Shown one piece after another: positions 34,401 to 44,969 of a DNA stretch of 64,000 nucleotides. Position 1 is the stretch's first letter. Each line of letters starts with the position of its first letter. A program made the translations under genes and the position numbers. Source of the stretch: Mesomycoplasma neurolyticum (lineage in GTDB: Bacteria > Bacillota_I > Bacilli_A > Mycoplasmatales > Metamycoplasmataceae); contig NZ_LR214951.1 of the NCBI RefSeq assembly GCF_900660485.1, positions 372,001-436,000 on the forward strand, given 5' to 3'. The notes under the pieces are model-generated. The model searched no databases. It saw only the letters and a program-made list of their open reading frames with translations, and had not been told where the DNA came from.

Positions 34401-35039
34401 TTTAAAACCTAAAGCAATTAAGAATGTAATTAAAGGAATATTTTTGTGTTTATCAATTCTAAACTTTATTGTATCAATTGTATTACCAGTTACTCTATGA
34501 AAAATTTCAAGTCATGAACCCACATCAGGTAATAGTTCAACTTTGTTAAAAAGGTCATCTGCTTGTTTATTACGAACATTTTTACCAAAATAAGCACCTG
34601 GTGATCTTATCAATTGTGAAACAACAACTTTTTCTGAACCATTTATAATGAAAGTTCCGCCTTTTGACATCAAGGGGATTTCTCCATATAAAACTTCTCT
34701 TTCATCAATTTCACCTGTTTCAACAGTATGCTTTCTTAAAAGAGCAATAATTTTACCTACATAAGAAGTTCCTTTTTGTTTAGCCTCTTGTATAGCTTTA
34801 AATTCATTTTTAGGTTTTTCTATTCTTACGCTACCTTTTATAAACTCAATTTCTATTTTTCCATTTGAAGAAATAATTGGATAAATTTTTGCAAGAGACT
34901 CTTCAATCCCTTCTTTTAAAAATCAATTAAATGATTTTCTTTGAGTTTCTAAATAATCAGGAGTGTCTAAAGTTATTTTAGTTTTTGAATAATCACGTCT
35001 TTCTGTTTTTGAACCAAATTTTCTAATTTTATATTCCAT
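31410..35039 (-). CDS. rpoB: DNA-directed RNA polymerase subunit beta
   Basis: 1209 residues with the protrusion/fork/wall domains. The rifampicin pocket reads [18 protein letters not shown]: the residue equivalent to Escherichia coli His526 is Asn508 (codon AAC at 33516-33518), the mollicute-specific change tied to natural rifampicin resistance. The C-terminal switch/anchor region with [16 protein letters not shown] is present, giving a normal end. rpoC follows after 18 nt. Confidence 0.98.
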
Positions 35040-35080
35040 GTTCAACTCCAATATTTTTTATACTTTTTGATATAAACAAA

Positions 35081-35120
35081 AAAACTAATCTTATTATAAA
35101 AAACATAACAAGACTAGTTA
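35081..35120 (-). terminator. Hairpin terminator between rpmA and rpoB
   Basis: aaactaatcttattat and aacaagactagtt pair with a few mismatches; on the minus strand the hairpin is followed by TTTTTTTG. It would separate the rplU-rpmA transcript from rpoBC. Confidence 0.6.
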
Positions 35121-35137
35121 TAGTGTTTTAAAAAAAA

Positions 35138-35395
35138 CTAATTTTCATTTGCATAAACAGAAGCAACTTTTCTATTTCTTTTTCTTTCGAATTTAACATA
35201 TCCATCAATTAATGAATATAAAGTATCATCATTTCCTCTACCAACATTTAAGCCAGGGAAAATTTTTGTACCTCTTTGTCTTAAAATAATTGCTCCAGCA
35301 CTTGCATATTGTCCATCACTTAGTTTAACACCTAAACGTCTACCTGCTGAATCTCTACCATTTCTGGTGGATCCAGCTGCTTTGGTTTTTGCCAT
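35138..35395 (-). CDS. rpmA: 50S ribosomal protein L27
   Basis: 85 residues starting [15 protein letters not shown], i.e. the mature-type N-terminus that reaches the peptidyl-transferase centre. The cleavable N-terminal extension found in many Firmicutes is absent, and no prp protease gene lies between rplU and rpmA. 18 nt separate it from rplU. Confidence 0.98.
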   Translation of the reverse strand: MAKTKAAGSTRNGRDSAGRRLGVKLSDGQYASAGAIILRQRGTKIFPGLNVGRGNDDTLYSLIDGYVKFERKRNRKVASVYANEN

Positions 35396-35413
35396 TTATC
35401 AATACCTCTTTTC

Positions 35414-35713
35414 CTACAATTTAATTTCAGTTATTTTAACACGTGTATATGGTTGACGGTGCCCAAGCTTTCTTTTGTGTGTTGATTTAGCATTGTGACG
35501 ATATACAATAATTTTTTTTGATTTCCCTTGTTTTTCAACAACACCTTTAACAGATGCATTTGAAACAAAAGGTGTTCCAATTTTAGAACCTACTAATAAA
35601 ACTTCATCAAAAACAACTTCTTTACCTTCTTCAACATTAATTTTTTCAATAAAAATAGTGTCATCTTTTTTAACTAAAAGTTGTTTTCCACCTGTTTTAA
35701 TAATCGCGAACAT
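35414..35713 (-). CDS. rplU: 50S ribosomal protein L21
   Basis: 99 residues, MFAIIKTGGKQLLVKKDDTIF at the start and KRKLGHRQPYTRVKITEI at the end, as in the family. A GGGGAGG ribosome binding site precedes the ATG. First gene of the rplU-rpmA unit. Confidence 0.98.
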   Translation of the reverse strand: MFAIIKTGGKQLLVKKDDTIFIEKINVEEGKEVVFDEVLLVGSKIGTPFVSNASVKGVVEKQGKSKKIIVYRHNAKSTHKRKLGHRQPYTRVKITEIKL

Positions 35714-35800
35714 TTTGTCCTCCCCTTATAATAAGTCTCATCTTTGAGGCAACATGATAATGTTTTAAAGCCTTTTTAGAATGGTTACATATAAGTAACA
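35714..35800 (-). promoter_or_regulatory. 5' leader of rplU, possible L21 leader RNA
   Basis: About 87 nt lie between a probable -10 box (TATAAT, minus strand, 35807-35812) and the rplU start. It is less AT-rich than normal spacers here and holds possible stem segments GGCTTTAAAACA...TGTTGCC and CTCAAAGATGAG. Bacilli have an L21 autoregulatory leader at this place; I cannot confirm the same fold by eye. Confidence 0.4.
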
Positions 35801-35843
35801 TTTACAATTATAATAAAAATTTTTTTTTCACCAAATAAAAAAA

Positions 35844-37376
35844 CTATTTTTTTTCTAAAACTAAAAATTGAAAAGGTTTAAGGGTTTTAAAATTATCTAT
35901 TATCCCAGTTCAATTGTAGCTGTTTATTTTGCATACATAATTGCTAAAATTAAATAAAAATCTTGTTTCTTTTTTTGATAAATTTATTACAAATATTACA
36001 TTTTTATTTATTTTTTTGATTTTTATAAATAAAATTTTAGGATTTAAAAAATGACTAGATATTTTAGAATTTTTATATGTAGGCAATGAATCAGAAAACA
36101 AATTTTTAAAGTCTATTAAATTCTTATATCATAAAAATAATGAATCTCTATTTTCTAAATTAGTCTCAAGATTGTTTATTTTATAATTTTTAGGTGTTGC
36201 AAAATACAATATTTTTTTAAAATTAAAACCAAGTGAAGAATCTGAGTTTCAAGCAAAAATCGCTTTATTATTTAATTTAGACAATAAACTCCTAGTTATA
36301 AAATCACTTTCTTTTTTGTTATTAGGAAATAAATTTATATCTTTTGATCTTAAATATTCTTTTTTATCATATAAATAATCTTCATATTCAAAATTAATAT
36401 TTTCTTGCCCAATTTCATCACCTTGCAAAATATAAATATTATGATTATTTAAAATAAAAATTGCTGCCATTAATTTATTAAAAAAAACTTTTATATCATT
36501 TGAAAAAAAGAAACGAGAATTAATTTTTGCATATTCATCATTGTTAAATAAAAAAATAACTTTTTTTGGAAATTTAATGATTTTTTTAATTAAATATTTC
36601 ATTACTTTATGGCTGTATTTTTTTAACAAATCTTGATTATTTTTTTTATTTATTAAAAATTCAGACCAAAAATCTAAAAAATATTCATCAAAACTAAACT
36701 TTTTAATTTGTCTAATAATTTCAAGTGAATTTTTATGAAAAAAATAAAAATTAAATTGACCTATGAAAATCAATTTCTTTTTGTTTTCAATATTTTTAAT
36801 TAAATTATTTATAAAGATAAATAATTTTTTCTTATTAACTTGCATTTTTTCAGACAAATAATCAATATTTTTCAAAATAATTTTGTCAATTCCTAATTCA
36901 ATATATAAATTCATTATTTTGAAAAAAATTTTTTTTATTTCATTTGAATCAAAAACAAAATTATTAATTTTATCATTGACTTTTTCAATATAGTATGAAC
37001 TAGTTTTTTTAAATGTTAAATTTAAAAAATCTTGATTTTCAGAACTATTTATAATTTCAAAATTTTTAAGTAATTTTGAATATTCATTAATTTTTTTAAA
37101 ATCAAATATCATTGAAATCTTAATTCCTATTTTTTTTGATTTTTTAATTAATTTTTGTAAATCTTCAAAAGAACCAAAATGTTTTTTTATAAAAAGATTA
37201 TTTGTTATTTCTTCATAATTTTCTAAAAAAGAATCAAAAATTAAATTATTTATTTTTAATTTTTTGAAATAATTTATTTTTTCTAAAATACCATTATAAT
37301 CGCCAATACCTGATGAGTTTGAATCATAAAAATATCAATAATTAAGTTTATAATAAATTTCATTCATTTTATTCAT
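35844..37376 (-). CDS. GH13-like (oligo-1,6-glucosidase-like) protein with lost catalytic residues
   Basis: 510 residues, start MNKMNEIYYKLNYWYFYDS. Landmarks match the oligo-1,6-glucosidase/trehalose-6-phosphate hydrolase branch: FYDSNSSGIGDYNGILEKI, FGSFEDLQKLIKKSKKIGIK, YILQGDEIGQEN, FAWNSDSSLGF, DSLFLWYKNLIDFKN. The four catalytic regions are changed: region I Asp/Asn/His lost, nucleophile Asp replaced by Lys (GIDKIILKN), acid/base Glu by Gln (FIGQF), region IV His-Asp by Asp-Glu (FNNDEYAK). The frame is intact over 1.5 kb, so it is a maintained pseudoenzyme or a very recent loss. Located between rplU and holA; function unknown. Confidence 0.75.
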
Positions 37377-37420
37377 GACTTTTTAAATTATAAGTAAAGT
37401 TTAAATATTTTTGCTAAAAA

Positions 37421-38404
37421 TTAATTAGTTAAGAAATTTAAAAAAAATAAATCAAAAGCTAATTTATCACTAATTTGGCCTTTTTTTAATTTTTCATCAA
37501 TTTTAAAACATGAATTAATTAATTTTCTAGCCTTTTTTGCTGAATATTTATTTAAAAATAATTCAGCTTTTTTTAGCCTAAAAATTTTAATACCGAATTT
37601 TATTGATAATTCATCAAGTGAAAATTTTTTCTTAAAAATATCCACAATATTAACTATTCATAAAAACGAATTAATTTGTGATAATAATAAACTTCTAGGA
37701 ACACCACTATTAATTTTTTTTTGGCTTTCATTAAAAAGATTTTGAAAATCTAGTTTAATAAATGTTTCTATAAACGCGAAATCATTTTCAGATGCAAAAT
37801 CCATAACTAAATTATCAATAGCTAATTCTGTAATTTCTTCATTATTAAAATAAGATAATTTTTTTATTTCATTAACAATTAAATCTAAATTATTTGGTAA
37901 TTTTGAAACTAATTTTAAAAAATTAATATTTGAAATTTTCAGTTTGTTTGATTCTATTATTTTTTTAGTATATTTTTCAATTTCATTTTCTTTTATTTTT
38001 GAAATTTCTTTAAAATTACTATTTTTTATTAAAAAATTAAATAATAAATTATTTTTATTTAACACTTCTTTTTTCTCTAATAAAAATGTAAAAATAAAAA
38101 TTTTATTTTTATTTTGAATATTTTTTTGCAAAATTTCAATTATTTTTTTGTTTTTATTATCATCGTTTTTTTGTAAAAAAATTAAATTACTAATAATAAA
38201 AATTTCAGTTTTTTCAAACAAACTAAAATTATCTATTTTTGATAAAAAATCATTGATTTCAATTTCATCGTTAATTTTAACTAAATCATAATTAAAATAA
38301 TTATTTATTACTTTTTTAACTTCTAAATTTATTAAAAAGCGCTCATCACCATAAAAAAAATACATTTGTTTATATCTTACATTATTTATTGAATTTTTTT
38401 TCAT
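37421..38404 (-). CDS. holA: DNA polymerase III delta subunit (HolA-like)
   Basis: Clamp-opening subunit, 327 residues. Pattern: YFFYGDERFLINLEVKKVI at the N-terminus, FSLFEKTEIFIISNLIFL, NNLDLIVNEIKKL, and the C-terminal helical collar around a TGA Trp (37658) with RLKKAELFLNKYSAKKARKL. It follows comEC, overlapping its end by 23 nt, the same comEA-comEC-holA order known from Firmicutes. Confidence 0.82.
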
Positions 38405-39629
38405 TTTTTTTAATTAATGGCAAAAACAAGAAATGTACAATGACAAATAAAATAATAACTTTTTTTGGTATTGGAATTTCTATAATTATTTGATAATTAG
38501 AAATAATTGTTAAGAAGTATAAAATATTTCCACAAATAAAATCTAGAAAATTTTTACTTCAAAAAAATATCAAGGTAAAAATATAAAAAAATGAAATAAA
38601 AGGTGTAAAAATAATGGAATTGAAAATTGAAAAAACATTGTAATTATAATTACCAAAAAAATTTAAAATAAAAAAAGATGCAATATTTGCAAAAATAGAA
38701 ATAAAAATAAAATTTAATATTTTGCTTTTAATCTTTAAGTTGATTATCAGAATAATGATCAATGATATAAAAAAACTCAAAATAAACGAAATAGAAAAAA
38801 TGATATAAATATTTTTTACAATAAAAACTAACCCCACAAAAATTAAAATCTCATAATTTTTGTATTTTTTATTAAAAATATTTTTATTTATTTCAATTAA
38901 AAACAAAAATACAAAAGCCCTTATTGCTGAAATAGGAAAATTTAAAATAGTTAAATAAAAAAAGGAAAAAATCAAAAATAAAATGAAAATAATTCAATTC
39001 TTAATTTTTGTCCAACTCAAAAATTTAAAAAAAATAACTTTTATAAACCCAATGTGAAAACCAGAAATAACAAATAAATGGTAAATTTGTATTTTTTTTA
39101 AAATATTTACAACTTCATTATTTTCTAAATAGTTTTTCCCTAATAACAATAAAGGTATAAATTTTAAATAATTTTTTTTTGAATTTAAAATAAAATCCTG
39201 TATTTGTGTTAAAAAATTAATATTTTTATTAGCAAACTCTAATTTATTTATTTTAGAAACTTTATAAAAAATTTCTTGTGAAAACCAATAGTTATTTTTT
39301 GGATCATTATTAATTTTTTCAATCAATAAATCTGCAAAATAGAATGAATTTTGTCTGATGTTTTTTGAAAATATAAGAATTTTTTTATTTTTATATTCTA
39401 GTAAAAAGTTATCTTTAAAAATTTCATATTTTACTTCAATTTTATCTTTTATTTCAAATGTTTTTATATCTTGATAATAAATCTGCAATTTCAAAAAAAT
39501 AAATATAACAAATAAAAAATAAATAAATATTTTTCATTTGTCATTTCATAACAAAAGCAAAAAAAATAAAAATAAAATTGCAAAAAAAATAAAAAGATTT
39601 GGATTTTTAAAAAATAAAATAGTGAACAA
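38382..39629 (-). CDS. comEC: ComEC/Rec2-type DNA uptake channel protein, short form
   Basis: Polytopic membrane protein with the ComEC competence-domain signature near its middle: FIPLLLLGKN then YHLFVISGFHIGFIK. About ten hydrophobic segments; no metallo-beta-lactamase domain follows, as is common in mollicutes. No ATG exists in frame before residue 50; the TTG at 39627-39629, 17 nt after the comEA stop, is the best start I can find and is uncertain. The 3' end overlaps holA by 23 nt. Several TGA codons are Trp. Confidence 0.75.
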
Positions 39630-39646
39630 TAATAAGAAAAAAAATA

Positions 39647-40426
39647 TTATTCATGAATAAAAATATTTTGCATTTTTTCAATAGTTTTTGGTCCAACCCC
39701 ATAAATGGCTTCAATATCTTTTCATGTAATTTTTTTATCCTTGTTTTCTTTCAAAAAGTTTAATATTTTTTCACTAATATTTTTATTCACTTTTGCTTTT
39801 GTTAAAAAATCTTCATCAATATCATTTAGTGATAATTCATCTTTTGCAAAATCATTTTTTGTTTTTTTATTTTTAATTTTTTTTTCTTTATTTTGATTGT
39901 GGGTATTTTTTGTTTTTTGAATTATTTTTTTTTGTTTTAATTTTTCTTTTTCTTCATAAGTATTTTTATTGTTTGTGTTATTTATCGATGATTTATCATT
40001 TATTATCAAAAATTTATTTTCATTGCTTATTTTTTTTGAATTAAATTTATTATTTTTTTTAGATGACATATCTTTTTGAATATTTTCTGTTTTTTTCACA
40101 AAAGGGACATAAATATTTTTATTTTCTCAAATTTTAGTTTCTAAATTTATATTAGAAAGATCTGCAGATGGTAAAACAGATGCTTTAAATAAAATTTCTC
40201 TAATAGTTACGCCTTTTTTAAAAGGAAAATTAATATCATATTTGACAGCACCTTGAGTTCTGACTGATATAAAAGAATTGTTTTGCTGATTTTTATTTAA
40301 ACTTAAATTTTGCTTGTTTGAATTTTTTATATTTAAAAAATAAAAAAACCCAAATAAAGAACTAATAGCAATAAAAACTGCTATTCCAAAAAATATTTTT
40401 ATTTTTTTGATTTTGTATTTAAGCAT
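39647..40426 (-). CDS. comEA: ComEA-like DNA-binding protein with HhH motif
   Basis: 259 residues: N-terminal membrane helix (about 9-31), a SLBB-like beta-rich segment (ISVRTQGAVKYDINFPFKKG...VTIREIL), a long Lys/Asn-rich linker (about 115-205), and a C-terminal helix-hairpin-helix (ISEKILNFLKENKDKKITW, IEAIYGVGPKTIEKM). Two TGA codons (40127, 39722) are Trp and join the parts. It precedes comEC. The order TM-SLBB-HhH matches ComEA; the length of the basic linker is unusual. Confidence 0.82.
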
Positions 40427-40507
40427 TTAATTTAAATAGAAAATAATTAACAAAAAATTTAAAAATAAAAAAAAATAAGAAATAATAAATATTTTAAAAA
40501 TTTAATA

Positions 40508-40513
40508 TATAAT
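40508..40513 (+). promoter_or_regulatory. -10 box of rnpB
   Basis: TATAAT, 7 nt before the expected 5' end of RNase P RNA. Confidence 0.7.
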
Positions 40514-40519
40514 GTATGA

Positions 40520-40823
40520 AGCATTGGTCAATTGCTGTGTATTTAATACATAGAGGAAAGTCCGCGCTAGCACTGACTGAGATGTCAGTAGTGTTCATGC
40601 TAAGTCCAATAAACTTAGGCCTAGACGACAAGTGCCACAGAGACGAGCTTATTAAATTAAGGTGAAACGCGGTAAACTCCATGAGCTAGAAACCCAAATT
40701 TAGGTAGGGGAACTAAACAAAGGAAATTCAACTTTTGTTTAGAAGTTATTAAATTAATAACTTAGATAAATAATTGACGTTTTATTTTTAAAATAAATTA
40801 CAGAACGCGGCTTATAAATGCAA
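40520..40823 (+). ncRNA. rnpB: RNase P RNA, bacterial type B
   Basis: Catalytic RNA that cuts tRNA 5' leaders. Conserved core elements in order: GAGGAAAGTCCGCGCTAGCA (P4 5' side), GCCACAGAGACGAG, GGTGAAACGCGGTAAACTCC, and ACAGAACGCGGCTTATA (P4 3' side). The ends GCATT and AATGC can pair as P1. No protein-coding gene overlaps on either strand. Confidence 0.95.
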
Positions 40824-40849
40824 AAAAAGGGGTATTTCCCTTTTTTTTA
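40824..40849 (+). terminator. Terminator of rnpB
   Basis: aaaaaagggg / cccttttttt flanking TATTT form a GC-containing stem followed by a T run. Confidence 0.8.
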
Positions 40850-40947
40850 TTCATTATTATCTTATTATTTATTAATGTTTTATAATTTATATTATGTATA
40901 ATATATATTTTTTATGCAATAAAAATTTACAAATATAAGGGGTAAAA

Positions 40948-42855
40948 ATGACAAAAATTAATTTAAAAGATGATTTCTTCCATGCAATAAATCAAGAATG
41001 ATTTGAAAAAAGCAAAATACCTAATGATAAAACATCTATTAGTCCTTGAGTGGAAAATGCAATTCAAATTGAAAAGTTAATTAAAAAACTTTTTAAAAAA
41101 TGAAGCAAAAATCCTAATAAAATTCCAAACAATCCTTATTTAAGGCAAGCTGTAAAATTTTATAATCTTGTTATAAATGAAGAAAAAAGAGAGGAACTTG
41201 GTTGAAGTCCGATAAAAGCAAAGTTAAATGAAATTGAAAGAATAAATTCTTTTGATGAAATTTTTAATAATTGATCAAAATATAATAAAATGTTCACTTA
41301 CTTACCTTTAGCTATTGATGTAGGGGAAGATTTTAAAAATGATAGCAAAAATATTGCTTGAATTTTGGAACACTCCACAATTTTGGAAAATAAAACAATA
41401 TATGAGAATAAAAAAGAAAAAGAAAGACATTTAAGAGTTTGAACAAGAGTTGTTATGAAACTTTTGTTAAATTACGGCAAAAGCGAAGAAGAAGCAAAAA
41501 CACTTATAAAAAAAGCCATCCAATTTGATAATTTATATAAAGATTATGTTTTAAGTCCTGAACAACTTTCAAATTATGTTTCACTTTATAATTTAAAAAC
41601 AAGAAAAGAAATTAGAAGTTTTTCAAAAAAAATTGATATTTTGAAAGTTATTGATGAAACATTTGGTAAAAAAATTAATAAAATTTCTGTTCAAAATTTA
41701 GAACATTTATCAAAAATTGATGAAATTTTCGATAACAAAAATTTTGAAAATTATAAAGCTTTATTTTTTATTAAAAATTTACTTTCAAATGTTGGTCTTC
41801 TTTCTGAAAAAATTAGAAAAATTGCTTTTGAATACACTAAATTTGCATACTCTATTAAAAAAATGAAAAAATTGGAAGATTATGCTATTTCATTAACTTT
41901 AAAATTCTTTGGAATGCCTTTTGGTCTTTATTATGCTAAGAAATATTTTGGTAAAAAAGCAAAACAAGATGTAGAATTTATGGTTGAAAACATCATCAAA
42001 GAATACACAGAAAGATTAAATAATAATAATTGATTAAGCCAAAATACTATTAACACCGCAATTAAAAAACTTTCAAAATTAAAAGTAATGATTGGTTTCC
42101 CTGAAAGAATTGAACAATTTTATAAAGAGTTTATAGTTAATGATTATTCAGAGAATGGTAATTTAGTTAATAATGCTGAAAAATTTAGTTTGATTTTACA
42201 CAAATATAAAATTTCACTTTATAATAAAAAAGAAAATGACAAATATTGAAAAATGAGTCCTATAGAAATTAATGCTTATTATGATCCAATTAAAAATTTA
42301 ATGGTATTTCCAGCAGGTATTTTAAGCAAACCTTTTTATGACATCAAAAGATCTACATCAGCAAATTACTCAGGGATAGGTGCTGTTATTGCTCATGAAA
42401 TATCGCATGGTTTTGACAACAATGGCGCTAATTTTGATGAAAATGGTAATTTAAATAATTGATGAACTCAAGAAGATTATCAGCAATTTCAAGAGAAAAC
42501 AAACCAAGTTATAAAATTATATGATGGTTTTGAAACTGAATATGGTAAAGTTAATGGTAAATTAACTGTTTCAGAAAATATAGCAGATATTGGTGGTTTT
42601 AGTTGTGCGCTTAGTGCAGCACAAAAAGAAAAAGACTTTGATGCTAAAGTATTTTTCGAAACATGAGCTGAAATTTGAAAATCTAAATATACTGAAAATG
42701 CTGCAAAAAGACGTCTTGAATCAGATGTGCATGCTCCTGCCAAAGCTAGAGTTAATGTTGTTGTGGCAAATGAAGATTTATTCTATAGAACATACAATAT
42801 AAACGAACAAGATAAAATGTTTATTCCATCACAAAAAAGAGTTAAAATTTGATAA
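40948..42855 (+). CDS. pepO: M13-family metalloendopeptidase (PepO-like)
   Basis: Zinc oligopeptidase, 635 residues. Features: substrate-side motif EINAYYDP, PAGIL, zinc-binding HEISH at about 483-487 followed by GFDNNGANFDENG, and the third-ligand motif ENIADIGG. No signal peptide, so probably cytosolic peptide breakdown. Many TGA Trp codons. AAGGGGT precedes the ATG. Monocistronic with a strong terminator. Confidence 0.95.
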
Positions 42856-42863
42856 AAGTATTT

Positions 42864-42899
42864 AAAAAAGCATCCAAGATTAAGTCTTGGTGCTTTTTT
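42864..42899. terminator. Terminator between pepO and the convergent AAA+ gene
   Basis: aaaaaagcatccaaga and tcttggtgctttttt pair over about 14 bp with one G-T; T-rich on the plus strand and A-rich before it, so it may serve both directions. Confidence 0.8.
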
Positions 42900-43049
42900 A
42901 ATATATATTTAATATTTTAAGTTATTAAATTTTATTCATTGTTTTTAAAAAACAAAAAAACAATGTTTATTTTAATATTCTTTGTTTACTGATATTAAGA
43001 AAATATTAATAATCACTATTATGTTTAAAAAATATTTAATATAACAAAG
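42900..43049. other. AT-rich spacer
   Basis: I see no gene, repeat or clear hairpin here apart from the terminator just to the left. Confidence 0.5.
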
Positions 43050-44966
43050 TTATGTATTAATTATTTGAAAAACAAAATCACCTTTTTCACTTGAAAATTC
43101 AAATAAAATATTTGTAATTTTTTTGTTTTGTTTGTTTTCAATAATTATTTTATTATTTTCAAATAAAAAATAAATTAATTTATCAATAAAAACTTTTTCG
43201 AATTCAGAAATCAAACCTCTTGCTCCATATTCTGGTTTAAAATTTTGTCTAACTCTAAAAATTAAATTCTTAATTGTTTCTGAATCTTCATTATGTTTAA
43301 ACATAATATTTTTATCTTTAAAAAGATTACTTTTTAGCTTCTCAAGTCTATTTAAAATAATTTCTTTAATAATTTCATTATCAATAATGAAATTAAAAGG
43401 AACTATATTTTTTTCACCGATTCTATTCAAAATTTCAGGTCGCCCTAAGGTTTCGTTAAAATATTTATCAATCTGTTTTTTAAATGTTTGTCTAACAATT
43501 AAATTATCTTGTTCTGTTTGTTTTGGTAAATTCAATGTTTCTTTCACACCTATATTTGAAGTAAAAATTATAAATGTTTCAGAAAAATCAATCAATTCAC
43601 CTTGTGATGATGTAAGTCTACCATCTTCCAAAATTTGTAAAAATTTATCTAAAATTTTATTATGTGCTTTTTCTATTTCATCAAATAATAAAACTGAAAA
43701 AGGTTTTTGCTTTACTGCATTTGTAAGTTGGCCACCTGATTCATGCCCAACATAACCTGGTGGTGATCCAATTAATTTTTCATCACTATGTTCATGATTA
43801 TATTCACTCATATCAAATCTAATTAAACTATTTTCATCACCAAAAACAAACTCAGCAAATGCTTTTGATAATTCAGTTTTTCCTGTACCTGTAGGGCCTG
43901 TGAAAAATAATATTCCTTTAGGTTTTTTCTTATTATCATGTGAATTTGATAAATCTGATAATCCTACATATGAACGAATCAAGGATTTTTCTACTTGTTG
44001 TATAGCAAAATCTTGACCTTTTACTCTTTTTTTCATTTCTTCTTTAAATGATTTCAACTTATCTTCATCTATTTTTTCTCATTCAGATTCTTTTTTGTCA
44101 AAAAATATACTTCTATATAATTCTTTAAAATCATTGTAAGTATTATTTTCACTCAAAACTTTAGTCATTTGAATAATTTCACGAAATGATAAACCATTTG
44201 TCAATGCAATTGCATCATTAAATTCTTTAGTTTCACTTTTTATTTTAGTGATTAAATAATTATTAAAAGAAGTTAAATTAGATTCAATAAAATTTTTTCT
44301 TTCTTCTGAATCTGGAAAATGAATTGTATGAAAATTTAATTCAATATTATTTTTAATTAGTAAATTATTTATATCATCTTTATTTTTGCAAATTAATATT
44401 AATTTAAATTGATTATCTACATATTTTTGTATATTAAAATCATTAATATGTACAAAAGTTGAAATTAAATTAGCAATTAAAGTTGAATTAACTTCTTTTA
44501 ATAATAAATCACTTAAATCTAAAATATATGCTATTTGTTTCTGTGGTAAATCTGAAAATTTTAAATTATTGACATTATTAATTAATTCATTAATGTAATT
44601 TTCAATAGGGGGAGATGTTTGAATATTATCTTCTTCAAATTCATCATCTTTGTTGTTTGGAGTATAACCCTGATTTTTATCATTATTAAAGGAAAGTTGT
44701 TGGTGTAAATCTAAAGTTAATTCTTTTGGTTTTTGTCCTGGAACAAAATATTCTATTCTTGAAAAATCTTTATTTTTTAAATTCAATGAAATATATTGAC
44801 TTAAATTTAAAAATATTGATGATGGCAAATCATCTACTAAATTTTGAATTTCTTCATCTTTTAAATCAGATGGAAAAATAAAATCATTAACATTTCCAGA
44901 AATTATTATAATATTTTTGTGCTTAATTTTATTTTTTATTTGCTTTAAGGTTTGAAAATATGACAT
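43050..44966 (-). CDS. Hsp100/ClpB-like AAA+ ATPase with a degenerate first AAA module
   Basis: 638 residues. The C-terminal half is a canonical Hsp100 D2-type module: GQDFAIQQVEKSLIR, Walker A GPTGTGKT (357-364), pore loop GYVG (404-407), Walker B LLFDEIEKAH (Asp429-Glu430), sensor 1 FTSNIG, arginine-bearing NPEYGARGL-like segment FKPEYGARGLI. The N-terminal half looks like an AAA module without Walker A (IIIISGNVNDFI), with a YILDLSDLL Walker-B-like strand, a sensor strand KLILICKN and an AAA lid (ALTNGLSFREI). A TGA at 44079 joins the halves. No ClpP-binding IGF loop is evident. Last gene of a four-gene operon, 3 nt after the previous one. Confidence 0.85.
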
Positions 44967-44969
44967 AAA

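Noticed and set aside
35714-35800. Confident call of an L21 leader riboregulator
   Set aside because: Stem candidates exist but I could not match the conserved structure by eye, so it is listed only at low confidence.
40494-40682. Minus-strand open frame across the rnpB region
   Set aside because: It lies over the conserved RNase P RNA core, has no RBS and no protein-like pattern.
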